Below, piece after piece: positions 1 to 11,517 of a stretch of DNA of 39,895 bases (within the stretch, counting starts at the first letter, position 1; every line of letters starts with the position of its first letter). The notes beneath the pieces were generated by a model. It saw only the letters and a list, made by a program, of their open reading frames with translations, was not told the DNA's origin and did no database searches. Both the position numbers and the translations under genes were made by a program. Source of the stretch: Candolleomyces eurysporus (taxonomy: Eukaryota; Basidiomycota; Agaricomycetes; Agaricales; Psathyrellaceae); NCBI GenBank assembly GCA_027579435.1, contig JANBPK010001104.1:1-39895 (forward strand). The letters are read 5' to 3'.

Positions 1-36
1 TCGGACGGGGTCCGACCGGGCGGGGACGTCCCTGCG

Positions 37-400
37 GCATGCGTTCGACAAGATCGAGCAGCTCATCCTACATATTTCATCAAGGATGCCAGGTCGTTCA
101 GTTAGTTCTTGTGCAGATTCCGCGAAAGTTGCTTTGGCATACCTCATCAAGGCTGCGCCTTNCCCCTTGGTGGGGCCAAAGGTCGGCCAATCANCCCCCG
201 GGTTCCCCACCCAAGGGGGCAAGTTGGCCGGGCTAGGAGGCCTACCAGTCCCCGGTCTTACAGGTGGAGGTTTATTAATACCAGGTAGCCTATTGATCAA
301 ATCAAGTAGACCCTTAGCCTGTGGCGTGCGTTGGACAAGGTCAAGCAGTTCGTCCTACATAATTTAAACAAGAGTGTCACGTTGTTCAGTTGGTTAGACA
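37..400. repeat. Direct repeat pair (about 37-115 and 324-400)
   Basis: Two roughly 78-bp copies in the same orientation, offset by 287 bp, share the run from gcgtgcgtt through the gacaaggtcaagcag-type core to the gttcagttggtt-type end. In one frame both copies read as related peptides: AFDKIEQLILH in the first and ALDKVKQFVLH in the second. This suggests a duplicated coding exon or a decayed tandem gene rather than simple noncoding sequence. The second copy has a stop codon seven codons upstream of the shared peptide. Between the copies lies an imperfect inverted repeat (ccccttggtgggg near 161 against ccccacccaagggg near 208), with single Ns on either side. The source gene is not recognised. 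Confidence 0.55.
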
Positions 401-1185
401 AATCGGCGCAAGTAACCAAAACGAGTGTTTGTGCCCACTCACCTCTTCGGATGGCTCACGAAGCGCTAATGTAGACGCATCGTCGTTGGCTACAGACACG
501 GAGCGAAGGGACAAGTCCTGAATATAATAGCGTGGTTAACGACGATGTCAAGGAATTCGGTATGTCATAAAACAGACCTCATTGTCGACAGGAAGAGCGA
601 GAGTAAGTCTTGCGTGCAAGCTGAGAACGACAGCGACAGCAATTGGGAGGAGTCGGGCGGCGATCATTGTAAGGACAACGAGGGCGGGTTGCAAGGATTA
701 TAGAGTGGAAAGAGAGAGTATATGCGTAGATGTAGCAGAAAAATTTGAACAACTGGGACCAGCCCTTCGTTCAGTAGGAGACGTAGAGAAGCTTCAGTGG
801 TAAGTGGCCGAGCACTGGGGCTTCTATCTCTAGCCTGTCCACCTTTTAAGTAGGATGCCTTTCCGATCATCAGTGGCCGTATATCTCTTCCCATNNTTTC
901 ACGGTTAAAAAAGGTAAAACAAATTCTGTACTGGTGGTCAGGACCCTCAACAAGCTTATTGATGTCCCTCATACCCTTCGGTAAGGTTCTATCAGAGTGA
1001 CTTGACATCAGGCGTATTCTGATGCTCATTTTGGCAGGACGCTCGGAGATCAAACAATGATTTGTTCAAAGTGTCACGCAATGAATTAATGGCTAACAAA
1101 AAAAAGATGGATAGTACATAGCTATAATATAGATCGCCATGGAAATGTTTGTGCTATGAGTCGCCGTCAAATGGCCGCCGGTTCA

Positions 1186-1213
1186 AGTATGGCCGGTCGA
1201 GCATGGCCGGTCG
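1186..1213. repeat. Two-unit 14-bp tandem repeat
   Basis: Two adjacent 14-mers (agtatggccggtcg then agcatggccggtcg) differ at one base. They sit in noncoding sequence, preceded by a partial third unit (atggccgccggttca). No function is apparent. Confidence 0.6.
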
Positions 1214-2414
1214 CCTCGAGCAATGATGCATGATGATCAATTGACTTTATCTCGGATGACGGCAAAGTGATCAATCTATGTAAAACATATTCAGTTCGAC
1301 CCTATACACTGCACCCTCGACCTCTAACAGAAATATTGGGTCGGGCACGAGACTCAGTCGCCGAGACTTGAACAGCGTACTCCCCAGTTCCAGACTTGCT
1401 ACAATACACAACCTGAAGGTCGAGATTTCAAGTTTGCCGTGAGGGAAAGGGATATTTCAATGGGTCTTGAGTCGTGAATAGGCGCGTCCACAGCCACGAT
1501 TTCAAGCTGATTTCGACTTGGTGTCGTGAGCCGAGCTCGGGAGTAGATTAAAATCTTTTTCGTTTTCGCTTAAATCAGCCGTGTAACTTCACCTTCGAGA
1601 TTTTGCCAAGCCCAATGAGACCGGACAATGCTGTACGTATGATCTCTTTCCTGTAGGCGCAAACGACAGCGACATGAGATACGAGGCCAAACACTAGATT
1701 GTGACCCAGACTGACTTACCGTGGGCTTGAGCCAAGTTAAAGTCGTCGAACAACCGTTGGGCTCTTCCCTAAAAAATTGTAGCCGAAGCTTTCGAGGATG
1801 CTTGATACATTCAACGCCCAAATCCCCTGGTAACGAAAATCACCGAGTACACCGAATCGAGTGGGAGGTTCGACACAATATCCGAGTCCTTGGTCAAGTC
1901 AGGGAAGATGTGAACGCAATGACCTCATCTAAAAGTGGTTACGATCACGCATCATCTCAGCTCGAGCCTCCTTTCGAAGTTGTGGGCCATTCTGAATTGG
2001 CACGATCAATGTGCTCAGCTACGACGCAGCGGAAGCGAGAGCGAGTCAAAGCCTGAAATTCGAAGGTATTTCCAAGTGGCAAAACTCGACACATTTGACC
2101 TCCAAGACAGTCAATTCGTATGTCGTGTACTCATTTGTCATCTAATTCTGTGTCATTTGAGCTTTAGGATTTGCTTGAGTAGTATTTCTCGAGAGAGCGG
2201 AGGGGCAAACCTGCCTCGAGAGACCCATCGCCTCCGCCATCGCCTCCTCCTGTGAGCCCATCGAGCGACCACTTCACAAGGAGGGCCGAAGGGGAGGAGG
2301 AGCTTTGACGAGGTACGTCTTGATGCAGTTCTCTCATCTCGAAATAGACTGTACTGTACTGACTTACCAACTTATTTGGGTACTTGAAACAAGGTGATAC
2401 CCAAGACCTCGTTT

Positions 2415-2592
2415 GACGTATCATCCTCTCTGAAGCCGAGATTCGATTAAACTTTCCTCCGCCTCCTCCGGTCCCAGAAAACCCTGCGACCGACAAGCCA
2501 CTTCCCCCGAGGCAATTGAACAGGACGCATGAAGAGCATCTTTGTTCGCAGGCTACATCAACTTGCGAGTCAGAAATCAGTTCTCGATAATC
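2415..2592 (+). pseudogene. Possible terminal-exon relic, proline-rich
   Basis: An open plus-strand frame reads RIILSEAEIRLNF, then a run of five prolines, then a hydrophilic tail ending at a TAA near 2592. It looks more like protein than the opposite-strand frame. Upstream, about 2200-2310, a second proline/serine-rich frame approaches a gtacgt donor but carries a stop just before it. I infer the remains of a multi-exon gene with disrupted frames. No family was recognised, and a real gene with unusual splicing cannot be excluded. Confidence 0.25.
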
Positions 2593-3180
2593 TATCCAGA
2601 TATCCTCCTTTTTCGTTGAATCCATTTAGCCATGAAGTGTTTTGTGGACAACCTTTTTCTGAATCCTGCTTGTTTTCTGTTCTTAAAGTGAAAATTTTCA
2701 TATAGCCCATTTTCCGCCCCTAAACTCATGTAACTTTACTCCTCACCATCTCGTTCTGTGCCTTACATTACTCGAAGTCATTAGTCCGTGAACACGCGCA
2801 TGATTTTGGATAGTCCAAGGGATATGTAATTCGATGATATTTTGATGAGCAGTAACGAGGCGACACTGAGAAGAATAGATGTATAGATGACACGTAAAGT
2901 TGCATGGGCCAACGAATATGAGCTAGCAACCCGAACGGAGCTTACGAGGTTCTCGGGACAGGACTTTGACAACGAAGAGGTGCAATGGGGCTGCCACTAC
3001 TTTGAGGCGAATTCGAACGTTTCGCCGGGGGTTGAAGCATGAGTGTCGACGCGCTGCGAGCGACAAGTTTCGAGGCCTGGGCGTTTCATTTGATGCCCTT
3101 GCTTGCCTTCGTTCACCTGGCTGCGACGCCGCAGCCTGACCTAGCCTAACGAGCGGTCAACACAAACAACAGCACAAACA

Positions 3181-3247
3181 GGCGTGACCAAGAATCGAAC
3201 TTTGCGTCTCTTTGCGGGAAAGAGCCCGTTCCATTCGCAGGAGCGCC
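3181..3247 (-). ncRNA. tRNA-like relic (possible tRNA-derived SINE head)
   Basis: Read on the minus strand, a 67-nt segment begins GGCGCTCC and ends CACGCC, so only four acceptor pairs form. It contains a T-arm-like hairpin with the loop TTCGATT flanked by CAAAG/CTTGG, an anticodon-like hairpin CTCTT/AAGAG, and a possible 4-bp D-stem. It is too short for a normal tRNA, lacks the invariant T before the anticodon, and the acceptor stem does not close. I therefore call it tRNA-like, not a functional tRNA. Confidence 0.25.
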
Positions 3248-3930
3248 AAATTTCTTGGCATCCAACCGCGCCTACTCTTAGGATTTGGGCCTCGGAACTG
3301 ACGATGGAACAATTATGAATAGCTGAGAGATTTCAGGGAAGAGGGGGACCAAAAAGAGGCGGGATAGAGACAACAAAAGCTCAATAAGATGGAATAACCC
3401 TGATTCAAGGAGAAGCCGGCCGGAGTAAAATGAACTGTCTAGGAAACGGATGGTCCAAGAGAAGAAATTTGAAACTCCGCACCGCGAGTGAGTGCACTTC
3501 AGACCGCCCATAGATTCGAACTGTTCAGTGATACAAAGCCGAGTCTCCGAAGATTTAGCATATTTTTGAGGGCTTAAAGGCTCAGAAACTATCGGCGGAC
3601 GAGATCCATTCGGGGTCAAACGAACTACATGGGAAACGCAATGGGCCAACTTGCGGTGATAGTTCAAACTCCGCAGTGGGTACCATAGGCTGCGGGCAAA
3701 CTCGAATGGCACGATGGCTCGGAGCCGAGCCCTAGGGTCTTGGGAAATTTTCGAGAAGAATTTTGGAGAAGCTCAGCGCAAATGAAACTGTCATAATGGA
3801 GCGGTTCATACAGGAGGGACGCGCGAACTTTGTCCGCCGGGTTGCCACTCCCCATCTCGATCCGTTTGAAACCCCGATGGGGTAGGCACCGTATCTTCGA
3901 TTCAGGGTTCGTTGAGCACAATGGATTGGA
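3245..3930 (-). repeat. Duplicated 5'-flank module, left copy
   Basis: The reverse complement of this stretch aligns by eye, in the same order, with plus-strand sequence at 16935-17420. Shared landmarks are cattgtgctcaacgaacc at the gene-proximal end, a gatcggg(a/t)tt segment, an AT-rich aattttc(t)aagaattt-type tract, and two copies of a roughly 65-bp module starting tgcggagttt. Here the modules end near 3677 and 3487. Both duplicated flanks lie immediately upstream of a paralogous zinc-finger gene (starts at 4017 and 16856), so the duplication carried the promoter region with the gene. Whether the modules are regulatory or just old repeats is not decided by sequence alone. Confidence 0.6.
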
Positions 3931-4016
3931 TGGTTTAAATATTGGGCACGCTGTATGACTGTTTCTTTTGGTTCACCTTCATTGCCTTTCCACTGCGTGA
4001 GGCCTCTCTTTCAGAA

Positions 4017-6504
4017 ATGACTGGCCGTGCCCCACTCGACGACTTGAGCATAAATGCTCTGAATAATTGCACACTGACTGAGGATGCAACTGTGGCGTCG
4101 GGGCTTCAACGAGAAGAATTAGAGTGAGCTTCCTGTCTGCTCTCGGTACTAGCCTGGGCCAACATCGAGTTTTTAGATATCGCTCTGAGCACGCACGCAA
4201 CGACGCGTCTGAAGACGGCAGCCACCAGGAGAAGGAGAACTTGGCTTCGAAAAAGCTCAGGTCCTTGCGCCAGACCCGCAGATTGTCTCAAGACGCGATC
4301 ACAACCCCGACAGGTGAAAATGTTGACTCTGTGGCAGCGACGCGTCCTGTCTCCTCTGCGACTCAGCCTTCTCTTCGAGCAGGCGCCCAGTCAACCTCTC
4401 TGAGCGCTAATGAAGTTTCTTCGCGAAACAAGCGTCGTCGTTCAGAAGAGAACAGCAAGAGCGATGATTCGAATGACGCGGGATATTCTTTGGAAAATCA
4501 AAGGCCTCAGTGCCGACGTCGCCTCGAGAGTAGTAGCTCCAGCATTGAATTTCCAAGTGTCCCTGCAGGTATAAATAATTTTATTTGCTTCTAAGCGTAA
4601 GATGCTCACAAATATTTCCAGATGCATCAGCTTTGAGCTCAGCCAGTGGCGAGCACACGGAAACTCCCCCTGATAATTCCCTTACTGGTGCCGCTGGCAG
4701 TGGCCGCCGCCGGTTGAACGCGATCCTCCCGAACCCGACCCCAGTTGCGCAGAATTCGGCAGCTGCTAGATCTGTGACTAATGAGTCTCATACGAGTGAA
4801 GAGTTGGTGTCCACCACGACTGGAAATGTTAACGCTACACAGATCAGTGATGTAGACACCACGGTATCCGACACATCGGACGACGCGCGAAATTCTCAAA
4901 CCTCCAACCTGGATGGAAATCCAGTCCCGGAAGCCACAGTTGCCTCCGCTAGCAGCTCCCCCAGTTCTTTAGCGACTCATGAAGCATCCACCGCACCTCT
5001 TGTCAGGTCTACTAGTGGAGTTCTCGTTACTCCGGAGCTAGTCAAGGAATACGCGGATAGGTATTATGCACTCCAAGTCTCTCGGCCCCGTACTTCCCTA
5101 CAATCCAATTCAAACACGCCCACCCCTGCTCCCGCCGGACTGATCATTGGAGACGGACTCCTTCGTTTCCGCGCTCAAGACCTTACTGAAAAGCCCTTGA
5201 CATCCAACAAGACACGAGCCAAAGGAAGCAAACGCACTAGAAATCAGATCCCGAACGATTCCTTGCGTAAGGAGGCTCTGGCGCGGGCAGCTGCTGGATC
5301 GAGTGCCTCTACTCCTGTTGCTGGCAGCAGCAGCGTCTCGACGGTTCTAACACTTGATCAAACACCTCTTCTTACCCAAAGCTTCTCGAACGGCCAGATT
5401 GCCTCCAGCTTCCAGCTCGATTCCTATCCCCAACTTAGCCAACCAAACGAACAGGCTGCGGCAAGCACTTCCACCCCGGTTGATAGCCACCCTGAATTGT
5501 CGACTCACACATTTGCTCAGTCACACCTCCCCCCGAGTCTGTCACTTGGCTCGACTCCCGCCGATTTTCATTTCGATCCCAATGTTCGAATCAATTTTGA
5601 CGTGCAAGGTGATGCGAGTGGATCTTCAGCCTCGGAAATCAATCAAGTTGATTTCCACACTCAAGCTCCTTTTGGACACGACAATCCTGGTGTTCCCGAT
5701 TTTCTCTCATTGCAGAATTATCCGACCCTAGGAATCAACGACGCGACGTCCCTATTGAACTGGGATTTCACGAACACAGAGTTACAGACTGATCCTGGTC
5801 AAAGCCTAGGGTCCACGAATGGGCCTGGTTACGGCACCCCTACCGATCCCAACCTAGGCTCCTTCCCTACAGTCGATGACTTTACCTCTCCTTGGACAAC
5901 CGAAAGCACTCAGTGTAGCCAACTCGGTGACTATAGCGGTCAGGGGCATCAGGATGGTACACACCAGTCCCATGATAGCGAAACCGGGACACTCCGAAAT
6001 GGGGACACGAATGTGTACTTCGACTTGCTTAGCAAGGGTGTTAACATGATGGATCAAGGGAAGTTGTTGATTGAACGATCCAAATTGGAAGGACTTGAGG
6101 AGTTGGAGAGAAGAGGTCAGAAGATGTGGGACGAAGGAGCCGAAGTAATTTGCCGTGCAGTACCTACATCGTCCCCCTTGAAGCGCGCGACTGGAAATCA
6201 ATCATTCGAGGGTAGCACTCAGCAAGACGTTGCCGTACTGCCGCACCTATTGCCTCAGCCTTTCGTCCCCTACGGCTACCTCTCCTCGGCCTACTTGCCT
6301 CAACCAATAGCCTCCACCTCGCAGCTGCCGGCTCTTCCCCCAGCCTTGCCAAGCGTCAACCCACCCACATCGAGTCAACCTGTGGATGATGCTCGTTATC
6401 GGTGCCCGTTTTGTTCAAAGTCATACACGACAATGGGGAGCGTTCGAAGACACGTCAAGAGGGTATTATCTGCTTCTGATGGCCAGTGCTTCCCCCCCCG
6501 ATAA
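4017..6504 (+). CDS. ZnF1: Ser/Thr-rich protein with C-terminal zinc-finger-like motif
   Basis: Exons 4017-4123, 4177-4568 and 4622-6504 give 793 aa; both introns are 53 nt. The start is fixed by its match to paralogue ZnF2 (14971-16856): both first exons are 107 nt, begin MT(G/D)R(A/P)PLDDLS and end at the same donor. The body is low-complexity, rich in Ser/Thr/Pro/Gln, with basic NLS-like patches (RNKRRRSEE near the end of exon 2). A charged helical stretch follows (about residues 665-710). CPFC (from about residue 761) plus a His 12 residues after the second Cys resembles half a zinc finger. Eight Cs at 6492-6499 shift the frame, so the protein ends CFPPR. With seven Cs it would read on into the PDNW motif found in ZnF2. 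Nuclear, possibly DNA-binding, is inference only. Confidence 0.8.
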
Positions 6505-7880
6505 CTGGATNGGATATTCTCTAGGCATTTTATGTATGGCTCGGGAGCCGCGGTGGCCGGCTGAAAGACGACAGAGTGGGTATTTCGCAGGCGTTTGAAT
6601 TCGGAATCACAATCCCCCTCGATGGATTTGGGGTTGTCGACATCTCACTATGATTTACGATTATATTATTGATCATATGCTCGCTCGGCTCTTTTTTATC
6701 TGGTTCGCGTTGAAAGTCACAAAAAAATAGAATATAATCTGCTAAAATTCACGAAAAAATAGATAAAATTTGCTGTAAACGGGAAAAATATATATATGAT
6801 TGTCCGTAAATAACAAGAATACATGTCAATGTCCATACGATCCTGTTTCCATATCTCAGGCTCAGTATTGATTGTACGATCCATCGCTCGAAGCCTCGAA
6901 GTGTCGGTGGCAAGCTCTATCGCCTGTCTTTGTCTCAACCCTCCTGCTCCACATACTAGTTCCCCGAATCTTCCTCTTCCACTCATCATCCTGGACGGTT
7001 TATGACCGATGGTGGGTGTTGAAAGTTGAACATTTGATCAGGTAGCTTCGTATGCCTAAGGCTAACATCGGTGCACTCATAGGTACTAGGTACCACTGGA
7101 GAGTAGGGTCGTGAAAAGACAGGTTTTAATATAAGCGTGGATTCATAAAGACTTTCTAATCGAAGTCTCATGACAAAAATTAGAACTAAGATTAATAACG
7201 AAGGCCTTATCTGGACAGACAGATGAGGACTCAAGGAGGTGCAATTTTAACCTCCCTCTTGCCTATCGACCTACCTTTTCCTTCCTTATAATTCTATATC
7301 GTCCGTACTCAGCCATCCTACCTGCCTCCAAAAGAGTGCCAAACACCAACTCACACCTCACCCACTTAATTCTTTCACAGCTTATCATCCCCATGCAGGG
7401 AACGTTCGGCAAGTCTTACTTCACCATTAGCTACCAGTGGAGCCGCTGCTTTGAACGCCCGATTGTGTTCGTGAGACTTGCTCTTGGCAAGTGCTCTTGC
7501 AGGCAATTGTTGCTTTGACCTTCTAAATCAGGTGAACGACATTGACTGAAGGCTGTGTTTCTTCTGCGCCCTACAAAGCACAGTCTTGGCGCCTTCCCAT
7601 CACAACACAATGGCTTATGTGACAAAAAAACACCAGAACCACCCCAAGGGTTGAGCATTGACTATTGAGGACAATTATTTGTCTAGATTTGGTCGCAGGC
7701 CTATTTATTAGAGCCACCAGTCCGCCGAGTTCGCTAACTCGCTCTCCCCACAGCCTACCCAACTCTTACCAAGCACAACTATCGCATCTTAAACTCTCTA
7801 ACCCTGGCTCTCCTGCTTGTTCCTTTCTTCGCTACCTACTGACGCGCCAACCTGCATTTAGCTATACTTATATCGCGGAG
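6505..7880. other. Intergenic
   Basis: Downstream of ZnF1, a frame (6500-6598) continues the shifted reading past PDNW with one N at 6511. Further on are an AT-rich tract with a tatatatat run near 6790 and a pyrimidine-rich stretch about 7250-7420. The last part presumably holds the promoter and 5' UTR of the gene starting at 7881. A minus-strand frame around 6820-6989 is possibly coding but unsupported. Confidence 0.5.
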
Positions 7881-8660
7881 ATGTCACTGGAAACCCAGCA
7901 GTCGTCCCTGGGCGACCCTGGCTTCAATGCCACAGGCACCGGCAATTTTGCTGATCCAGTTGATACTTCGTCATCGCACCTCTTCGCTGAATTGGCGGAG
8001 CAGATGGTGATAGATGGATTCGAACTCTCTACAGATCTTCAAGGAGGATCGACAACGAAGGGACCGCTAACCGTTGAGGATTTGTTGTAAGTTTTGAAGG
8101 GCATCTCTATCATCGTGCTTCAGCCTGTTGCTAACACACAACACCTTTTTACAGTGCGCAAGTATTCGGTGACATTCCCCTCGTTCCAGCTAGTGATATT
8201 AGTGAAGAGGATCTTCACCAGATGCTCGCTAATCTTTGTGCCACATGTGAAACCGCAGAGTCCAACGCTACTGCAGCTCTCGATGGGAGTGTCGACACCG
8301 CGGATCTAGATCTGTACGTCCACTATCTTGCGCACACCCGAGACCACAGGCTGACTTTCGATTTCGATTGCCTTCTATTATAGGTTTGACGTCAACGTTC
8401 CGCTCCCACCAGGTTTCTACGAAGAAATGGTAAAAAAGCTGTACCTTGACAACCCCTCACTCCTCAACAAGCACCAGGACACCTCTGGGTCTATCGAGGA
8501 GTTGCTGGAATGGCCCAAAGAGGATTCAGAGATGGCTCAAGAAGACGAAATGACCGACAGTGTGGGCACATCTCCCTCCAGTCGTCCCCAAGAAGGGTTA
8601 GCGATCCATTCTCCTCGCCCAGTCCGAACATTTGCACATCGTTCTGTTCTTTCAATTTGA
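7881..8660 (+). CDS. Hypothetical acidic protein, 213 aa
   Basis: Three exons (7881-8086, 8155-8313, 8384-8660) join in frame, with introns of 68 and 70 nt, good donors (gtaagt, gtacgt) and clean acceptors (acag, atag). The protein is acidic and has no signal peptide or membrane segment. The middle is leucine- and acid-rich (SEEDLHQMLANLCATCETAE). The third exon starts with NVPLPPGFYEEMVKKLYLDN, the part most likely to be conserved, and the C-terminus is a Ser/Pro tail. I do not recognise the family. Clean splicing and balanced composition make it a credible gene. Confidence 0.7.
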
Positions 8661-9231
8661 GTGGGCCTCATGTTTTCTCTTTTATATTTACATGTCTATG
8701 TCTATGTCATCTTGGTTTCGAGCTGTATGCGTCTCCAGTTTCAAATGAAACTCCGTGAGGGCGGATCAATACCTTTGCACCTACATCCCATGTAAACTAT
8801 GAATCTCTTTCTCCAATCGCTGGAAGCAACGGTCCAATGCTCTGTTCAGAGTTCTAACAAGGACTCTATTTACATGCTAAGAGGACGAGTATGACTAACG
8901 ACCTACCCATTCTCCACATTAAGGTTGAACCAATTCTCGAATCAATCGACTTTACGAACCCCACTAATAAACAAAAATGCAACAGAAAATCGAACATATC
9001 GACAAATGTACAGGGGGTAACGACAAATCCGAAAGTGGTAAAGCAAATCGACATATGAGACAAGAAGAACGCGGTATGATGCACGCGTATATGTACATGG
9101 TACGTACCTCCTCCACGTCGGAGTACGTCGGCCGGGCGTGTATAGTGCAGCCTACTTCGCCGCTCCACCCACCGTTCTCTTCATCCCCCAATCATCATGC
9201 CCTTTTCAAGCCCGTTCACCTCACACGCACC
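8661..9231. other. Intergenic, between convergent 3' ends
   Basis: Lies between the stops of the plus-strand orphan (8660) and the minus-strand DUF262 gene (9232). Frames on both strands here are short; those crossing 9232 are shadows of the DUF262 C-terminus. Nothing else was seen. Confidence 0.6.
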
Positions 9232-11271
9232 TCACCGATACGGTCTCGAAGGCAGGGGCACGTTATGCCCCTGCATCTGGGCCTGCTGCACACTATGCGT
9301 CCTCGGGGTTATGGGAGGTGGAGTGGGCAAGTGGCCTGTCGATCCTCCTTGTGCTTGGGTGACATTCCAACCCGACCCTCCTTGGCCCCACCCTCCGCTT
9401 CCGGAACCGCCTCCTCCAATAGAAGAGGAACCGGTGGGGTGCGTTTTCGTGAAAGAAGGGAGCGCAGATCTTGCTTGTTTGAGAGCCGTTATCCTGCTAC
9501 TCGTCGAATTCGGGTGAGTGGGGAGTGGGGGTATTGTTGGTGGTGGAGGTGGTTTGGATTTCGATGAGGACGTCGAGGGAGGTTTGGACGAAGATGCAGA
9601 TGCAGGTGTAGACGTGGATGAAGGCGTAGGTTTTTGTTTCTTCTTGGCAGCTTTCGGTTTTCCCTTCTTCTGCGTTGAGGCGTAGTCATCGTTATCGGCT
9701 CCATTATCCTCATCGCCCGATGCTTCCTCGACTGCCTTGCGTTTCCTCTTCGTCGTCGTTTTCGTGTTTTCCTTCTTCCCTTTCTTATCCCCTCTTAGAG
9801 CAAGCTCATCTTCGTCGTCGTCGTCGTCATCGGCAACGATATCCGCATCCGTCTCACATTCCCGAATCACCCTCCCAACATCCGTCAGCACCCTACCATT
9901 CAGCCTCAAATCCAGATGATCCCTATGCAGCTCTCTCCTCATCCTCCCAATACACGCCGCGAGCTGCTTCAAACTCATCTTATCCTGATGCGCACATATA
10001 AGCAACGCAATCCCCACAAACTCGACCGGAGAAACTTTGGGCTTGCTCCTCGACGACGTCGAAGGCGTACGAAACTGGAGTTTGAATACTGGGTTGAGTT
10101 TATCGCTCTGGACGAGTTCCTCGAACTTGTCAAACGCGTCTTCGATGTTCTTCTTCAGCTTTGGGTCCAACTCGGCCTTGGCGTCCCGAAGCCAAGGTTC
10201 CAATGCCGAACCATCAGGTATCTTCTTCCCTTCTTTGTCTAAATAGAACACGACACTGGCGATGCACCGAAAGTCGGCCCCGCGGGAGAAGGCCCAGTCT
10301 AGACCGATAGGGAGATTCGTGGTAGGTGATGTCCCTGGCGCAAGGAGGCCTTCGGTTATGTGTTTGAAGACGAGGTGTCGGACGAAGCGGCACCGGGGTG
10401 TGTTGTGGCCTTGCATACGTTCGGCGGGGGTTAGAGCCATGCCGAGTTGGACGCGCTGGAAGATTTCCCGCTCGTTCTCGTCCGTTATATCCTGGTACTC
10501 CACACAAACAATTTGTTTATCGAACCACACTCGTTTAAACTTGTCTGGGAGGATTTTACGCGATTTTTTGCCGTTGGGAACGTCTTTGAAGTACCAGCGT
10601 TCGCCTGTTGTTCTGAGATGTAGTCAGTCGACGTGAATACGGAAACTGAGGGAAGGTAACGCACGGGTCTTTATCTATTCGCGCGTCGACTTGAGTATCA
10701 GGTATCCGTGCCGGAGGTGAAAGAACGAACTCACGAGGAATCAAACCATCCATAAACCTCCTGATCGACGTCAACCTTTGCTTTCCATCGATGCACACTT
10801 TGATTTCGGACCCGTCGTCGAGGGGTTGAGCGGCGAAGATGATTGGCGGAACGTAGTAGTTTTGGAATATTGAGCCGATGAGGTTTGATTGCTTCACGTC
10901 GTTCCATACGACGTCTAAGATAATGGGTTCAGCAGGAGATACACGAGATGAAACCAGAAAAAAAGGCACCTCGCTGGTAATCCGCATCCAAGTTGATATG
11001 CGAATGGTGTATACCATCTAGGATGGTCCACAATGAGGATAAAGCGAACAATTTTGCTGCTCAACGCACCATACAACGCCTGGGTGGTATATGTCGTGGG
11101 TCTCGGGGGCTTCAACGCGCCCGTAATCGAGAATCCTGCCTGCGCAGCTTTGGCTGCGGCCTTCTTCTTCTCTGCTGCCTTGATCTTGGCTGATGATGCA
11201 ACATAGTCGTCGTCGTCGCCGCCGTTCGAGCTCTCGAGCTCGCTCAAGTCCGAATCTCCAAAGTCGCTCAT
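9232..11271 (-). CDS. DUF262-domain protein (GmrSD N-domain-like)
   Basis: Exons (minus) 11271-11070, 11017-10970, 10914-10665 and 10612-9232 give 626 aa; introns are 52-55 nt. The acidic N-terminus (MSDFGDSDLSELESS) is followed by the DUF262 domain. Hallmarks are TYTTQALYDGIHHSHINLDADYQRDVVW, given here in parts: ALYDGIHH, then ADYQRDVVW restored across two introns, then NYYVPPIIFA, then the signature CIDGKQRLTSI and FMDGLIP. Known bacterial relatives (GmrS) use this ParB/sulfiredoxin-like fold for nucleotide binding and restriction. The fungal role is not established, and no HNH/DUF1524 partner domain is visible. The last 230 residues are low complexity: a poly-Asp run, NLS-like KRKRK and KKKQKP, then Ser/Pro/Gly-rich sequence. 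A nuclear location is inferred. Confidence 0.88.
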
Positions 11272-11517
11272 TCTGGCGGTGTAAAGGGGGCGGGAAGGAG
11301 AGAGGCAGGGAAAGATTGACGCCCACAGAACAAAACAAGCAGGAAGCAGAACAACCGGAACCAGCGTGTCGTGCATTGAACAAGCCACATATTCTCACGC
11401 CTTTGATCATCGTTCTTGACAGCGACCAGACCCTGAACGACTGTATTCGGCGACGACGACGACCACGAGGACGACAGAAATCACGACCAGAGGTCCTTCG
11501 TTGATGCCTCAGCGACG
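11272..11517. promoter_or_regulatory. Bidirectional promoter region, DUF262 gene / MAD1
   Basis: Only 246 bp separate the divergent start codons of the DUF262 gene (11271, minus) and MAD1 (11518, plus). Both promoters and 5' UTRs must share this interval. No TATA box is evident. The MAD1-proximal side is GA/CGA-rich. Confidence 0.6.

Larger units (their letters stand above)
401..3180. other. Gene-poor region with possible coding relics
   Basis: No gene model closes here. A short open frame on the plus strand ends near 799 at a good donor (gtaagt at 802). It encodes an acidic segment containing EKFEQLGPALRSVGDVEK, so it may be an exon of a decayed gene. The remaining frames are short and start at non-ATG codons. 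Nothing resembling a transposase, reverse transcriptase or structural RNA was recognised in this stretch. Confidence 0.35.

Noticed and set aside
3278..3921. Minus-strand frames of 144 and 85 codons upstream of ZnF1
   Set aside because: They fall in the duplicated noncoding flank, and the matching frames are not conserved in the right-hand copy.
9810..9832. Repeated cgtcgtcgt as a possible microsatellite or CRISPR-like array
   Set aside because: It encodes the poly-Asp run of the DUF262 protein; units are 3 bp with no spacers.
8977..10246. Several plus-strand frames over the DUF262 gene
   Set aside because: They are Arg/Ser/His-rich antisense readings of low-complexity codons; the DUF262 motifs and introns fix the minus strand.
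9232..11271. A complete GmrSD-type restriction system
   Set aside because: Only the DUF262 part is present; no DUF1524/HNH domain is visible in the gene or its neighbours.
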